DNA of 38,080 nt from Candidatus Pyrohabitans sp. JdFR-17 (lineage in GTDB: Archaea > Hydrothermarchaeota > Hydrothermarchaeia > Hydrothermarchaeales > BMS3B). The translations under genes and the position numbers were made by a program. This document shows positions 1 to 8,582 of the stretch, piece after piece (position 1 is the stretch's first letter; every line of letters begins with the position of its first letter). Location of the stretch: assembly GCA_002011115.2 (NCBI GenBank), contig MTME02000095.1, positions 1 to 38,080 of the forward strand, read 5' to 3'. The notes beneath the pieces were generated by a model that did not search any database, was not told the origin of the DNA, and worked only from the letters and a program-made list of their open reading frames with translations.

Positions 1-217
1 TCTTCTCTGCCACATCTAGAATTGCGTCGATATTCAGGTAGCTCTGGCTCGGGGGCGCAGCTCCAATCAGGTAAGCCTCGTCAGCATATTTCGCATGAAG
101 CGCGTGCTTATCCGCCTCGGAGTACACCGCCACCGTCGCTATGCCCAGCTCTCTGCACGCACGCATGACGCGAACCGCAATCTCGCCTCGGTTTGCCACG
201 AGGATTTTGTTAAACAT
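1..217 (-). CDS. accC: Biotin carboxylase subunit (acetyl-CoA/pyruvate carboxylase), 5' part only
   Basis: The reverse strand reads from an ATG at 217 to the window edge and gives about 72 residues. It begins [20 protein letters not shown], the hallmark N-terminus of the biotin carboxylase fold, and continues with [12 protein letters not shown], the typical pre-ATP-grasp segment. The ORF track missed it because it runs off the edge. In archaea this subunit carboxylates biotin for pyruvate carboxylase or an acyl-CoA carboxylase; which one cannot be told without the partner gene. A TATA-like stretch (TTAAATATAAA on the minus strand, about 26 nt upstream) suggests its own promoter and a very short leader. 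Confidence 0.93.
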   Translation of the reverse strand, partial: MFNKILVANRGEIAVRVMRACRELGIATVAVYSEADKHALHAKYADEAYLIGAAPPSQSYLNIDAILDVAEK

Positions 218-247
218 AAGTCAAGCTCTCCCTTGCCCTTTTTATAT

Positions 248-685
248 TTAACGTGTCACCCTCTGCAGTGCTACCTTAACCAGCGCCAGCCCGCGCTCAC
301 ACTGGAGTTTTTCTCCTGTTTGCGATACCACCACCCTGTCTCCAGCCTTGAGCCCTTCTGGCACACAGTAGATATAATTATCACACAGCACCCTATTGCA
401 AGCTACGGGAGAAAAGGCTAGGGTTGCGCCTATGAGCGCCTTCCTCTTCTCCATCCCTGCCTCAACTTCAGCCTCTTCCACCTCAACCACAACAGCCTCG
501 CCGCAGACGGCACAGGCATGGCTCTGCTCCCTCACCGCCACCACTCGATATCTCCTTCCAGCCTCAAGGTTCTCCACACACGCCTTGCTCAGCCTGCACT
601 CTGCGCACTCCTCAGCGGCGCCATAGTGGATAAACGCGTAGCCTTGCTTTGCTACTTTTTTGTCTATCAGTGTGACCGGCATCAT
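248..685 (-). CDS. UPF0179 family protein
   Basis: This 145-aa protein is recognised as UPF0179, an archaeal family of unknown biochemical function. It is cysteine-rich: CAECRLSKAC near residue 27, CAVCGE in the middle, CNRVLCDNYIYC towards the C-terminus and a late C before RGLALV. This pattern suggests metal or iron-sulfur binding, although that is inference. Its ATG overlaps the TGA of the upstream egsA gene (ATGATG arrangement), so the two are translationally coupled. The family's role is not established, so no function is assigned. Confidence 0.88.
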   Translation of the reverse strand: MMPVTLIDKKVAKQGYAFIHYGAAEECAECRLSKACVENLEAGRRYRVVAVREQSHACAVCGEAVVVEVEEAEVEAGMEKRKALIGATLAFSPVACNRVLCDNYIYCVPEGLKAGDRVVVSQTGEKLQCERGLALVKVALQRVTR

Positions 686-1725
686 ATTACCCCTGTTGCC
701 TTCGCAACCTTCTCTGCCTTATCTCTGCTCAGATTCACGTGCTCAAGAATGGTATAGCGGTGCGGTCGTATTTCGCGCGCCTTCAAAAGTGCTTCAACCA
801 CCTCTCGCCTGCTCACCCCAAGCTCCTCTGCGCTGGTGGGTGCTCCTATCTCAGCGAGTGCTCGCTTTATCCCCTGCCAGTCTCCGCCATGGAGGTACAT
901 CATCATTATTGCGCCCACGCCGCACTGCTCCCCATGCAAACCTGGCTTCTCAGCTATTATATCCAGAGCATGGCTAAACTTGTGCTCAGAACCAGAGCCA
1001 GGGCGGGAGCTTCCTGCTATGCTCATAGCCACGCCACAGGAGATAAGCGCCTTAACCACCTTGCGTATCCCCTCGCGAGAGCCGCGAATCTCCTGCGAGG
1101 AGCGCATAACTATCTTTGCACTCATTCGGGATAATGCGATAGAGTACTCGCTTATCTCCTCGCCGGTAACGCTATGCGCCAGCTCCCAATCGCGAGTAGC
1201 CGTAAGCTTGGAAATCACATCCCCGCACCCGCTGGCGGTTAAGCGGTAGGGTGCTGAGCTTATAACTTCTATGTCCGCAAGCACACCAAGAGGTGCGACA
1301 GCCTCATTTGAAACAGTGCCACTTTCGTGCTTAATTGATGCTCTCGCGCTTGCTATGCCGTCGTGACTTGCTGCGGTGGGTACACTCAGAAATTCCACAT
1401 CAAGCATCTTCGCAGTGAGCTTGGCAACATCTATAACCTTGCCCCCTCCCACGCCCACAAGAAATTCTGCGCCAAAGCTTTTTGCCAGGGCGAGAGCCTC
1501 CTCAACGTTGGAGAAGCTGGCTTGTGTGACCCTGAAAACCTCAACCTCATGCTCTTCTCCCAGGATTTGTACAGCACGCTCTCCAGCAACACGTGCAGTA
1601 GCGCGTCCTGTGAGCAAAAGGCAGCGCTTGCCCAGCTTAAGCTGCGCCACCAGCTTTGGAAGCTCTTCAAGCACGCGCTCGCCCACGAGCACCGCCCGGG
1701 GGAGCTGCATCAATTTAGTGCGCAT
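682..1725 (-). CDS. egsA: sn-glycerol-1-phosphate dehydrogenase
   Basis: This enzyme reduces dihydroxyacetone phosphate to sn-glycerol-1-phosphate with NAD(P)H, the committed step that gives archaeal lipids their backbone stereochemistry. The 347-aa length fits the family. Visible motifs include the dinucleotide-binding GVGGGKVIDVAK at about residue 92, TAASHDGIAS near 118, and the metal-site histidine segments GSEHKFSHALD and PGLHGEQCGVG in the C-terminal domain. The gene starts with ATG at 1725 and has a TATA-like box about 28 nt upstream, which suggests a leaderless transcript. It overlaps the UPF0179 gene downstream. Together with the tetraether synthase gene at 18-20 kb it marks a typical archaeal lipid pathway. 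Confidence 0.96.
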   Translation of the reverse strand: MRTKLMQLPRAVLVGERVLEELPKLVAQLKLGKRCLLLTGRATARVAGERAVQILGEEHEVEVFRVTQASFSNVEEALALAKSFGAEFLVGVGGGKVIDVAKLTAKMLDVEFLSVPTAASHDGIASARASIKHESGTVSNEAVAPLGVLADIEVISSAPYRLTASGCGDVISKLTATRDWELAHSVTGEEISEYSIALSRMSAKIVMRSSQEIRGSREGIRKVVKALISCGVAMSIAGSSRPGSGSEHKFSHALDIIAEKPGLHGEQCGVGAIMMMYLHGGDWQGIKRALAEIGAPTSAEELGVSRREVVEALLKAREIRPHRYTILEHVNLSRDKAEKVAKATGVI

Positions 1726-1749
1726 AAAAATTAGAAAATTACGTGAGAA

Positions 1750-1758
1750 TATATAAAT
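1750..1758 (-). promoter_or_regulatory. TATA box of egsA
   Basis: The minus strand reads ATTTATATATTC here, centred about 28 nt before the egsA ATG. That is the spacing expected when the transcript starts at or just before the start codon. No Shine-Dalgarno sequence is seen. Confidence 0.55.
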
Positions 1759-1761
1759 TTG

Positions 1762-2130
1762 CTATTTCTGTAGCAGTGACTCAATTGTGCGAAACAGCTT
1801 GTCCATGTTTATCGGCTTATCCACATGAGCATCTGCTCCGGCTTCTCTGCTCTCCTCCTTTGCATCTGGCTCCGCCATAACTGTTAATATCACCAGCGGG
1901 ATTCCCCTTAGCTTGGGGTCTGATTTTATAACCTTGCATGCCTCTATTCCGCTCATGCCCGGCATCATGAGGTCCATAATTATCAGCTCCGGGGTATCGC
2001 CGGAACGAAGCTTTTCTATGGCTTCCTCTGCACTCTCACACAACTCAACCTCGTAGCCGCGCTTTTTCAGGATTCTAGATAGGACCAACCTGATATCCGG
2101 CTCATCGTCCACCACCATTATCCTTGCCAT
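1762..2130 (-). CDS. Stand-alone CheY-like response regulator
   Basis: A single receiver domain with no output domain. The acidic pair is in VVDDEPD, the phosphoacceptor Asp is in IIMDLMMPGMSG, and the conserved Lys is in VDKPIN. The track's longer frame starts at a GTG (2142). I prefer the ATG at 2130 because GGGTGA lies 8 nt before it and the product then begins directly at the receiver fold. It follows the histidine kinase gene after 4 nt, so the two form a two-component pair. With no DNA-binding domain, output probably goes through protein interaction; the target is unknown. Confidence 0.92.
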   Translation of the reverse strand: MARIMVVDDEPDIRLVLSRILKKRGYEVELCESAEEAIEKLRSGDTPELIIMDLMMPGMSGIEACKVIKSDPKLRGIPLVILTVMAEPDAKEESREAGADAHVDKPINMDKLFRTIESLLQK

Positions 2131-2134
2131 TCTA

Positions 2135-3496
2135 TTACTCACCCTTCGGAAGTTTTACCCAGAAGATGCTGCCTTTTGGCTTATTATCTGCTACGCCCAC
2201 CTCGCCTCCATGAAGTTCTGCGACGCGCTTGGCTATCGCAAGACCAAGGCCAGAGCCTTTCACACCACCTTTTCCTCCTCTGCTGAACCTGTCAAAGATG
2301 GTTTCCTTCTGCTCATCCCGAACACCAGGTCCAAAGTCAGCAAAGCATATATTCCAGCAATCTCCCGCATCCTCGGCGTAAATCACCACATTCTTCCCCT
2401 CTTCTGCGTACTTTATTGCATTGCTGAGGAAGTTCCAGAAGATTTCCTTGACAATTGGGTTGGCCTTTACCGACAGCCTTGTGCTTATCCTGTTCTCCAC
2501 TGTCATGTCTGCTTCGCTGAGCATCGACTTAAACTCCTCTAACACCTCATTGATAATCTCTGCAACGTTTAACTCGACCTTTCTGATTTTATCTATGCTG
2601 GCGAGCTTTGAGAACTTTGTGGCGTTTTCTATTACCTCTATAATCCTTTCAGCATTTCTGTTAATAACTGTTATTGTTTCTGAATCCAACCCATCGCTCT
2701 GAGCTAGCTCAGCATAACCCTTTATTATACTTGTATAATTAAGGAGGTCGTGATGTAGTATATCTATAAAAAGGTCTTTAAGCTCACTGTTTTGCTTCAG
2801 TTTTTTGGCATAATTTCTTAATTTCTCATCAGTCTCTTTAAGTTGTGTTATGTCAGAGAACGTGGCAATAGTGCCTGTAATTTCTCCTTTATCATCAAAT
2901 ATAGGGGATATGTTTACAAGCACTTCTTTTATGTTCCTGTTAACGTCTGAAATTCTTGTTTCAAGGGTAATCGGAACCTCTTGTGGTTGGTGAAATCCCT
3001 GCATGAACTGCCAGGAGCACTCTTCACCGCAGTAATTCGTAATCGGGGTACCGATTAAATCATCGACGCTTGGTCCAAAGAGTTCAGCCGCCTTGGAGTT
3101 GGCGTAAGTTATGCGCCCCTCACTGTCAATGGTTACCACACTTTCATTCATCGTCTCAACGAGGGTTCTGTATCTCTCCTCGGACTCTGCGATAGCTCTC
3201 TCTGCTTCTGCCTTACTCCTGAAGTAATCTGAAATATAAAGCACACCGGCTATCATGAGTACTGAAATTAAAAGTGCCACAAGCTCTGGCAGCAAGCCTG
3301 TAAAAATCTTCCCTGCGCCGTAGTAAATGGCAAAGAGAGAGACGAGCCCACTTAATCCCATGAAAAGAAAGGCTATGCCCAGAAAAAGCCACCCTCTTGA
3401 TTTTGTTACCTTCACCAGCTGAAAAGCAAAGTATGCAGCTGTAACCTGAAGTAAGACTGAGAGGGACAATATACCCACGCTTAAGCTGTCAACCAT
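2135..3496 (-). CDS. Membrane PAS-domain sensor histidine kinase
   Basis: The 453-aa protein has about three hydrophobic helices in residues 5-90, then a short coiled linker and a PAS domain (about 105-220, with RYRTLVETMNESVVTID at its start). A dimerisation/phosphoacceptor region contains ILHHDLLNYTSIIKGY, where His is expected to be phosphorylated. The C-terminal ATPase shows the N box (FWNFLSNAIKYA), G1 (DFGPGV) and G2 (GSGLGLAIAKRV). It is coupled to the receiver protein just downstream. The membrane part has no sizeable external domain, so sensing is likely intramembrane or through the cytosolic PAS domain. The ligand is unknown. Confidence 0.94.
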   Translation of the reverse strand: MVDSLSVGILSLSVLLQVTAAYFAFQLVKVTKSRGWLFLGIAFLFMGLSGLVSLFAIYYGAGKIFTGLLPELVALLISVLMIAGVLYISDYFRSKAEAERAIAESEERYRTLVETMNESVVTIDSEGRITYANSKAAELFGPSVDDLIGTPITNYCGEECSWQFMQGFHQPQEVPITLETRISDVNRNIKEVLVNISPIFDDKGEITGTIATFSDITQLKETDEKLRNYAKKLKQNSELKDLFIDILHHDLLNYTSIIKGYAELAQSDGLDSETITVINRNAERIIEVIENATKFSKLASIDKIRKVELNVAEIINEVLEEFKSMLSEADMTVENRISTRLSVKANPIVKEIFWNFLSNAIKYAEEGKNVVIYAEDAGDCWNICFADFGPGVRDEQKETIFDRFSRGGKGGVKGSGLGLAIAKRVAELHGGEVGVADNKPKGSIFWVKLPKGE

Positions 3497-3562
3497 TCAT
3501 TTACCTCTTGGATTTTCCGGAGATAGAAGATTTATCTACTACTTTTTATTTTATCATAACAA

Positions 3563-3572
3563 ATATTTATAT
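3563..3572 (+). promoter_or_regulatory. Probable TATA box of the DUF63 gene
   Basis: ATATTTATAT lies about 40 nt before the ATG at 3608. GGGTGA precedes the ATG by 4 nt, so a short leader with a ribosome binding site is expected here, unlike the leaderless genes nearby. Confidence 0.45.
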
Positions 3573-3607
3573 CATTGGGAGAAAGTGCATAACTGCAGGG
3601 TGAAAAC

Positions 3608-4372
3608 ATGGCTGTTTACACACCGCTCGACTATGCAAAGAGTTTTGGCATTCTCATAATCATCCTCTGGTTATTGAAGAGGTACCTATTTACCAGAGTC
3701 GCCCTGGATAGGGAGTTCATGCTTGCCCTAATCCCACCCATAGTGTTGGCGATAACCATCCGCCTTCTTGCAGATGCCGGCGTCTATGAAAAATCTCAGT
3801 GGTGGAGTGTAACCCCGGGTATATACGTGCTGGGCGTTGCCTATGGTTCAGCGCTCGTTGGCGTGGGATTACTCGTGCAGGAGCGCTATGGAATAAGGTA
3901 CTGGAAGGTTGTCCTAGCGTTAGGCGCTGGCACAATCCCCTACTTTCTTCTGAAGCTTATAGCTGAGATGAACGCGCCGCTGAGGTTCTTTTATCCCGTC
4001 GCACTGGCTGCGTTGCTCACTCTTGTGGTGGGAGCAGTTGCAAGATTAGCAAACCTGCGATTTCTGCACGCCTCCGGTAACTTGTGGATAATCTTCGCCC
4101 ACTTCCTAGATGCGAGCGGTACCTTCATAGGCATAGACTACTTCCACTTCAGCGAGGAACACATTCTGCCAGAAATTTTCATCAACCTTGCCGGCACCGC
4201 CTTGGTGATGGTACCCCTGAAGCTTCTAGTAGTCGGCGGCGCGCTCTACCTGCTTGAGAAGTGGCGAGAAGAGGAAGGCGAGGACGTGTACTACCGCATT
4301 ATTAAAATAACCATGTTCATCCTTGGTTTTGGCCCCGGAACAAGAAACTCCCTTCTCCTAACTCTGGTTTGA
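3608..4372 (+). CDS. DUF63 family membrane protein
   Basis: A 254-aa polytopic protein with about six to seven hydrophobic segments. DUF63-type landmarks are visible: ADAGVYEKSQWWSVTPGIY near residue 55 and AHFLDASGTFIGIDYF followed by EEHILPEIF near 165-185. The family is widespread in Euryarchaeota and has no established function. Conserved His, Asp and Glu residues in the membrane suggest an enzymatic or transport role, but this is inference. It stands alone between the divergent kinase gene and the KaiC-like gene. Confidence 0.88.
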   Translation: MAVYTPLDYAKSFGILIIILWLLKRYLFTRVALDREFMLALIPPIVLAITIRLLADAGVYEKSQWWSVTPGIYVLGVAYGSALVGVGLLVQERYGIRYWKVVLALGAGTIPYFLLKLIAEMNAPLRFFYPVALAALLTLVVGAVARLANLRFLHASGNLWIIFAHFLDASGTFIGIDYFHFSEEHILPEIFINLAGTALVMVPLKLLVVGGALYLLEKWREEEGEDVYYRIIKITMFILGFGPGTRNSLLLTLV

Positions 4373-4394
4373 ATTTTGGGCATCCACTGAAAAG

Positions 4395-4402
4395 ATATAA
4401 AT
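4395..4402 (+). promoter_or_regulatory. TATA box of the KaiC-like gene
   Basis: TATAAATA sits after an A/G-rich BRE-like stretch (GAAAAGA). Its centre is about 28 nt before the ATG at 4427 and no Shine-Dalgarno sequence is present, so the mRNA is probably leaderless. Confidence 0.6.
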
Positions 4403-4426
4403 AAGGACTGAGAGTATTTTTAAGCA

Positions 4427-5140
4427 ATGGGCATTAAGAGGGTCAGAACCTTTGTGCGCGGCTTGGACGAGAAAATGGAGGGAGGAATACCAAAGGGAAG
4501 CGTAAACCTTATCTGTGGCACCGCAGGCACAATGAAGTCCTCGCTTGCATACAGTATCCTTTACCACAACGCACTGCGTGCAGGAATACCGGGGCTTTAC
4601 GTAACACTGGAGCAGGACCCTAGGAGCCTGCTCAGGCACATGGAAAAACTGAACATGGCTAAGGAGGGCGCCGTTGACATAGTGTGCTTCAATGACATTA
4701 AAGAAAAAGTCAAAGAGAGAAGGGTGGAAAACTGGATCCAGAAGCTATCTAGCTTCCTCAAGGAGATGAAGGATGAGAAGAAGTATGAGCTTCTGGTAAT
4801 CGACTCGCTGAACGCGCTCTACTCCCTCACCACCATAAAAGACGTTCGAGCGGAGATATACTTCTTCTTCAAATCCCTCAGCGACCTGGGCTTTACATCC
4901 TTCCTGATCTCCGAGATGCCCCCTGAGGGCGGACGATACGGTGAGTACGGCGTGGAGGAATTTCTCAGCGATGGCATAATCCATCTGCTCTTCCAGCGCA
5001 GGGGGGGCATACTTACCTCGCTGGAGCGCTACATAGGCATAGTGAAAATGCGTGCCACAAACCACGACACCCACTACTTCCCTCTGCTATACCAGAACGA
5101 CAGGTTCACCATCTACACCAAAGAAGACCTTGAGCTGTGA
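4427..5140 (+). CDS. KaiC-like RecA-superfamily ATPase
   Basis: The 237-aa protein is a single RecA/KaiC domain. The Walker A motif is GTAGTMKSS (about residues 31-39), an acidic catalytic region follows (YVTLEQDP), and Walker B is LLVIDSLNAL (about 123-132). Such single-domain archaeal KaiC-like ATPases are common and often linked to signalling or motility regulation, but few have a proven role. No partner gene is adjacent, so its process is not assigned. The short C-terminal tail after YFPLLYQNDRF lacks a second ATPase domain. Confidence 0.88.
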   Translation: MGIKRVRTFVRGLDEKMEGGIPKGSVNLICGTAGTMKSSLAYSILYHNALRAGIPGLYVTLEQDPRSLLRHMEKLNMAKEGAVDIVCFNDIKEKVKERRVENWIQKLSSFLKEMKDEKKYELLVIDSLNALYSLTTIKDVRAEIYFFFKSLSDLGFTSFLISEMPPEGGRYGEYGVEEFLSDGIIHLLFQRRGGILTSLERYIGIVKMRATNHDTHYFPLLYQNDRFTIYTKEDLEL

Positions 5141-5200
5141 TTGCAGATGTTAATAACCAAAAGACTTAAAAACCTGCAGGTGGTTACTACTTTCGAAACT

Positions 5201-5208
5201 TTTATATT
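5201..5208 (+). promoter_or_regulatory. TATA box of the eL42 operon
   Basis: TTTATATT, preceded by a BRE-like CGAAAC, lies about 45 nt before the ATG of the ribosomal protein operon. Transcription should start near 5230. The leader carries GGTGA 5 nt before the ATG at 5250. Confidence 0.5.
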
Positions 5209-5249
5209 GCTGCTCTGCGAGCTTTTAAACTCCAATTTCGGTGATAGTT

Positions 5250-5528
5250 ATGAAGATGCCAAAGGAGAAGCGAACCTACTGTCCGAGTTGCAAGAGGCAC
5301 ACAGTGCATGAGGTGCTGAAGGTTAAGAAGCGCAAGGCGAGCGAGCTTAAAGCTGGGCAAAGGCAGTTCCGCAGAGTTTTGGCTGGTTATGGTGGATTCC
5401 CCCGCCCCTTGCCGAGCGGCTCAAAGCCCACGAAGCGTGTAGCGCTTATACTGAGGTGCAAAGAGTGCAAGAAGGCGCACAGCATGAAGGGCTTCAGGGT
5501 TAAAAAGCTGGAGATGGAGGCGGTATAG
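5250..5528 (+). CDS. rpl44e: Ribosomal protein eL42 (L44e)
   Basis: A 50S subunit protein near the E site. The 92-aa product has the paired zinc-binding motifs CPSCKRH near the N-terminus and CKECKKAH near residue 75, and the basic linker [16 protein letters not shown] typical of the family. The track starts at GTG 5241. ATG 5250 is preferred because GGTGA precedes it at the right distance and the product then begins [14 protein letters not shown] like family members. It is the first gene of the translation cluster, and its TAG shares its last base with the GTG of rps27e. Confidence 0.95.
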   Translation: MKMPKEKRTYCPSCKRHTVHEVLKVKKRKASELKAGQRQFRRVLAGYGGFPRPLPSGSKPTKRVALILRCKECKKAHSMKGFRVKKLEMEAV

Positions 5529-5725
5529 TGGCGGAGGATGACAAGCTTATTCCAAAGCCTCGCTCTCGCTTCCTGCGCGTTAAATGCGACGACTGTAGCA
5601 ATGAACAGGTAATATTCGGCTCCGCATCCTCAAAGGTGCAGTGCCTTGTGTGCGGCAAAACGCTTGCGGAGCCCACTGGTGGTAAGGTAAGAGTTCTCAC
5701 CAAGATAATCTCTGTGCTGGAGTGA
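5528..5725 (+). CDS. rps27e: Ribosomal protein eS27
   Basis: The 65-aa 30S protein carries the C-x2-C...C-x2-C zinc ribbon expected for the family (CDDCSNE, then CLVCGKTL) and the conserved EPTGGKV segment. It starts with GTG overlapping the eL42 stop and ends by overlapping the GTG start of the aIF2-alpha gene, so the three genes are tightly coupled. Length and order are typical of Euryarchaeota. Confidence 0.95.
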   Translation: MAEDDKLIPKPRSRFLRVKCDDCSNEQVIFGSASSKVQCLVCGKTLAEPTGGKVRVLTKIISVLE

Positions 5726-6537
5726 AGAGCTTGGTTCTGAAACGTGAGCCCTTCCCGAGCGAAGGCGACCTGGTGGTTTGCACCGTAACTAAGGTTTACC
5801 CTCATGGAGCCTTCGCTAGGTTAGATGAGTACAGGGATAGAGAGGGCTATATACATATCTCGGAGGTAGCCTCTACCTGGATAAAGAACATCCGGGATTT
5901 TGTGAAGGAGGGGCAGAAGACAGTAGCCAAGGTTTTAGCGGTCGACCGCAAGAAGGGGCACATAGATTTATCGCTTCGCCGCGTTAGCGACGCCGCCAAG
6001 AAGAAGAAAATGCAGGAGTGGAAGCGCGCCCAGAAGGCTGAGAAGCTCCTGGAAATGGCGGCGACGCAGCTTGGTAAGAGTCTCGAGCAGGCGTACCGCG
6101 AGGTAGGCTTTGTGCTCGAGGAGGAGTTCGGCGAAATTTACGGTGCCTTTGAGGAAATCTCCGCTATGGGCGAAGAGGCGCTTAAGGGAATAAAGATACC
6201 CAAGGAGTGGGTGAAGCCGCTGGTAAAGCTGGCGCAGGAGAACGTCTCCATACCCAAGGTTAAGATAGACGGGTACGTGGATCTCAGATCCCGCGAGCCT
6301 AATGGAGTTGAGATAATACGAGAAGCGCTCATCTCAGCCAAGAAGCTTGACCACGGCGAGGATGTGAGCTTGGACATAAGCTATGTTGGTTCGCCCAGGT
6401 ATCGCATTACTGTCGTCGCCTATGACTACAAGACCGCAGAAGAAGCGCTGCGAAAGACGGCGGAGCATGCGATAAATATTGTAACCCAAAAGGGTGGAGA
6501 AGGCAAGTTTTACAGGGAAATAAAAGAGGAAAAGTAG
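5722..6537 (+). CDS. eif2a: Translation initiation factor aIF2 subunit alpha
   Basis: One of three subunits of aIF2, which delivers initiator Met-tRNA to the small ribosomal subunit. The 271-aa length matches the family. An N-terminal S1 (OB-fold) domain spans about residues 12-85 ([35 protein letters not shown]). A helical middle domain follows, then an alpha-beta C-terminal domain ([18 protein letters not shown]). It starts with GTG overlapping the eS27 stop and ends with two consecutive TAG codons just before nop10. Confidence 0.95.
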   Translation: MKSLVLKREPFPSEGDLVVCTVTKVYPHGAFARLDEYRDREGYIHISEVASTWIKNIRDFVKEGQKTVAKVLAVDRKKGHIDLSLRRVSDAAKKKKMQEWKRAQKAEKLLEMAATQLGKSLEQAYREVGFVLEEEFGEIYGAFEEISAMGEEALKGIKIPKEWVKPLVKLAQENVSIPKVKIDGYVDLRSREPNGVEIIREALISAKKLDHGEDVSLDISYVGSPRYRITVVAYDYKTAEEALRKTAEHAINIVTQKGGEGKFYREIKEEK

Positions 6538-6540
6538 TAG

Positions 6541-6726
6541 ATGAACCGTCTTAAAGTATGCAAGAAGTGCAGGGTTTACACCCTGAAGGACGCCTGTAAG
6601 GTATGCGGTGAGCCTACGGTTTCTCCACACCCTCCAAGATTTTCACCTCAGGACCCGTACGGGGAGTACAGGAGAAAGCTCAAGAGGGAAATTATGAAGG
6701 AAGAGGGGAAGGAGCATGCAGTGTGA
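6541..6726 (+). CDS. nop10: rRNA pseudouridylation protein Nop10
   Basis: A 61-aa component of the archaeal H/ACA ribonucleoprotein that guides pseudouridylation of rRNA with Cbf5, Gar1 and L7Ae. The N-terminal zinc-binding motif CKKCRVYTLKDACKVCG and the PPRFSPQDPYGEYRR segment are diagnostic. It begins directly after the double stop of aIF2-alpha and overlaps the PAC2-family gene by 11 nt. This gene order is widely conserved in archaea. Confidence 0.95.
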   Translation: MNRLKVCKKCRVYTLKDACKVCGEPTVSPHPPRFSPQDPYGEYRRKLKREIMKEEGKEHAV

Positions 6727-7498
6727 GGTTGTGTTTACACGAAAGCCGGAGCTTCGCTCGCCAGTGCTCATCGAAGGCTTGCCCGGCATTGGGAATGTGG
6801 GTATGATAGCAGCCAAGCACATGATACGCGAGCTTCGTGCAAAGAAGTTTGCCAGGCTCTACTCAGCCACATTCCCGCCCCATGTTATTATTAAAAAGAC
6901 GGGAATGATAGAGGAGATGAAGAACGAGTTTTACTACTGGCGGGCAGAGGATGAGTCGCAGCGAGATCTGATTTTCGTCGTAGGAAATACTCAGAGCACC
7001 TCTCCGGAAGGGCAGTACCTGCTGTGCGAGAAGATTCTGGACGTTGCGCAGGAGCTTGGCGTTAAGGAGATGTTCACCCTCGGTGGGCTTGGGGTTGGCA
7101 GACCCGTGGACGCGCCGAAGGTTTTCGGAGCCGTGAACCACCCCCGCTACATACCCCTGCTGGAGGAGAAGGGCGTTGTGGTGAAGCGTGATGGCGTGGG
7201 GCAGATTATAGGCGTCTCGGGCATGCTTCTGAGTCAGGGGAAGCGTCGTGGAATATACGGCGCTTGTCTAATGGGCGAAACCTCTGGCTTCTATGTTGAC
7301 CCCAACAGTGCACGCGCCGTGCTGGAGGTGATCACATCCATCCTCGGCATAGAGATAAGCATGGAGAAGCTGGTTAAACGTGTGAAAGATGCCGCGAGGC
7401 GCGTGGAGGAGGCAGCTAAGCTTGAGAGGAAGATGATGGAGGATATGGGCATTCTGCGCAGAGAGCCCACCGATGATGAAATGCGGTACATAGGTTAG
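6716..7498 (+). CDS. PAC2-family protein (proteasome assembly chaperone-like)
   Basis: The 260-aa protein belongs to the PAC2 (formerly DUF75) family, related to eukaryotic and archaeal proteasome assembly chaperones. Typical segments are SPVLIEGLPGIGNVGMIAAKH near the N-terminus, GNTQSTSPEGQYLLCEKILD, and TLGGLGVGRPVDAPKVFGAV. The C-terminus is a charged helical stretch (about residues 205-250). It closes the eL42-eS27-aIF2alpha-Nop10 cluster. A chaperone role for this particular paralogue is inferred from the family only. Confidence 0.88.
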   Translation: MQCEVVFTRKPELRSPVLIEGLPGIGNVGMIAAKHMIRELRAKKFARLYSATFPPHVIIKKTGMIEEMKNEFYYWRAEDESQRDLIFVVGNTQSTSPEGQYLLCEKILDVAQELGVKEMFTLGGLGVGRPVDAPKVFGAVNHPRYIPLLEEKGVVVKRDGVGQIIGVSGMLLSQGKRRGIYGACLMGETSGFYVDPNSARAVLEVITSILGIEISMEKLVKRVKDAARRVEEAAKLERKMMEDMGILRREPTDDEMRYIG

Positions 7499-7506
7499 GG
7501 CAAAGG

Positions 7507-7514
7507 TTATATTA
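7507..7514 (+). promoter_or_regulatory. TATA box of argC
   Basis: TTATATTA is centred about 25 nt before the argC ATG at 7536, with no Shine-Dalgarno sequence in between. This spacing is diagnostic of a leaderless archaeal transcript. Confidence 0.6.
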
Positions 7515-7535
7515 CCGCCCTGCCTATTTTTCAGC

Positions 7536-8570
7536 ATGGTAAAAGTTGGCATAGTGGGCGCCTCGGGTTACACAGGTGGCGAACTTCTGCGTATCCTAGC
7601 TCAGCACAGTGAGGTTGAGATAGCCTGCGTCACCTCCCGTGCCCACGCAGGTAAGCCTGTTCACAAGGTGCATCCCAATCTGCGTGGTGTGCTTGACCTG
7701 AGCTTTGAGGACATACCCTACGAGCGCGTGGCTGAGCGCTGCGACTTTGTTTTCTGCGCAACGCCGCATGGGGCGAGCATGGAGATAGTGCCCACCCTCC
7801 TTGAGCATGACGTTCGCGTAGTAGACCTGAGCGGCGACTTCCGCTTTGAGGATGTTGCAGTGTACGAGAGGTACTACGGCAAAAAGCATGTGGCGCCTGA
7901 GATAAAAGCAGCCTATGGCTTGCCCGAGCTTCACAGGGAGGATATTAAGCGAGCGAAGCTGGTGGCCAACCCGGGCTGCTATCCCACGAGTATTATTCTC
8001 GGTCTTGTACCGCTGCTAAAAGCGGGGATTATTTATGCTTCTCACATAGTGGCAGACGCAAAGAGTGGAATCTCCGGCGCTGGGAACAAGCCTCGGGAGA
8101 CAACGCACTTCCCCAACGCCGCAGAGAGCGTCCTGGCATATAAGATGACAACGCACCAGCACCTGCCGGAGATAGAGCAGGAGCTACGTCGCTTTTCCAG
8201 CGAGGCAAGAGTTTCCTTCGTTCCCCACATAGTGCCTGTGATTCGCGGGCTTACGAGCACGCTGCACTGCTTCATCACCCGGAGTATAGACGCCGTGGAT
8301 GTGCGGAAGCTCTACGCCGAATTTTACAGGGAAGAGCCCTTTGTGCGGGTGCTTGACGTGGGCGAAGTGCCCCGCTTGAGCGCTGTGCGCGGCTCAAACT
8401 TTGCCGACATAGGCGGCTTTGCCGTTGATAAAGAGCGTGGGAGGGTTATAGTTATTTCGGCGATAGACAACCTTGTGAAAGGTGCCTCGGGGCAAGCGGT
8501 GCAGAACATGAATATAATGCTGGGTTTCCCAGAGCAGGAAGGGCTCCGTGGCTTGGGTATTCACCCGTAG
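7536..8570 (+). CDS. argC: N-acetyl-gamma-glutamyl-phosphate reductase
   Basis: It reduces N-acetylglutamyl phosphate to the semialdehyde in arginine synthesis; a LysY-type activity on LysW-bound substrates is possible in some archaea. The 344-aa protein shows the NAD(P) fold GASGYTGGELLR at the N-terminus, catalytic cysteine in NPGCYPTS (about residue 148), and the C-terminal DNLVKGASGQAVQNMN signature. No other arg or lys gene is adjacent. A CBS-domain gene follows closely. Confidence 0.95.
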   Translation: MVKVGIVGASGYTGGELLRILAQHSEVEIACVTSRAHAGKPVHKVHPNLRGVLDLSFEDIPYERVAERCDFVFCATPHGASMEIVPTLLEHDVRVVDLSGDFRFEDVAVYERYYGKKHVAPEIKAAYGLPELHREDIKRAKLVANPGCYPTSIILGLVPLLKAGIIYASHIVADAKSGISGAGNKPRETTHFPNAAESVLAYKMTTHQHLPEIEQELRRFSSEARVSFVPHIVPVIRGLTSTLHCFITRSIDAVDVRKLYAEFYREEPFVRVLDVGEVPRLSAVRGSNFADIGGFAVDKERGRVIVISAIDNLVKGASGQAVQNMNIMLGFPEQEGLRGLGIHP

Positions 8571-8582
8571 GAGGGCAGAAGT

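Noticed and set aside
5141-5200. Palindrome CCTGCAGG with flanking AATAACC/GGTTACT before the eL42 operon
   Set aside because: The arms match imperfectly and nothing similar occurs elsewhere; probably chance or a weak terminator of the KaiC-like gene.
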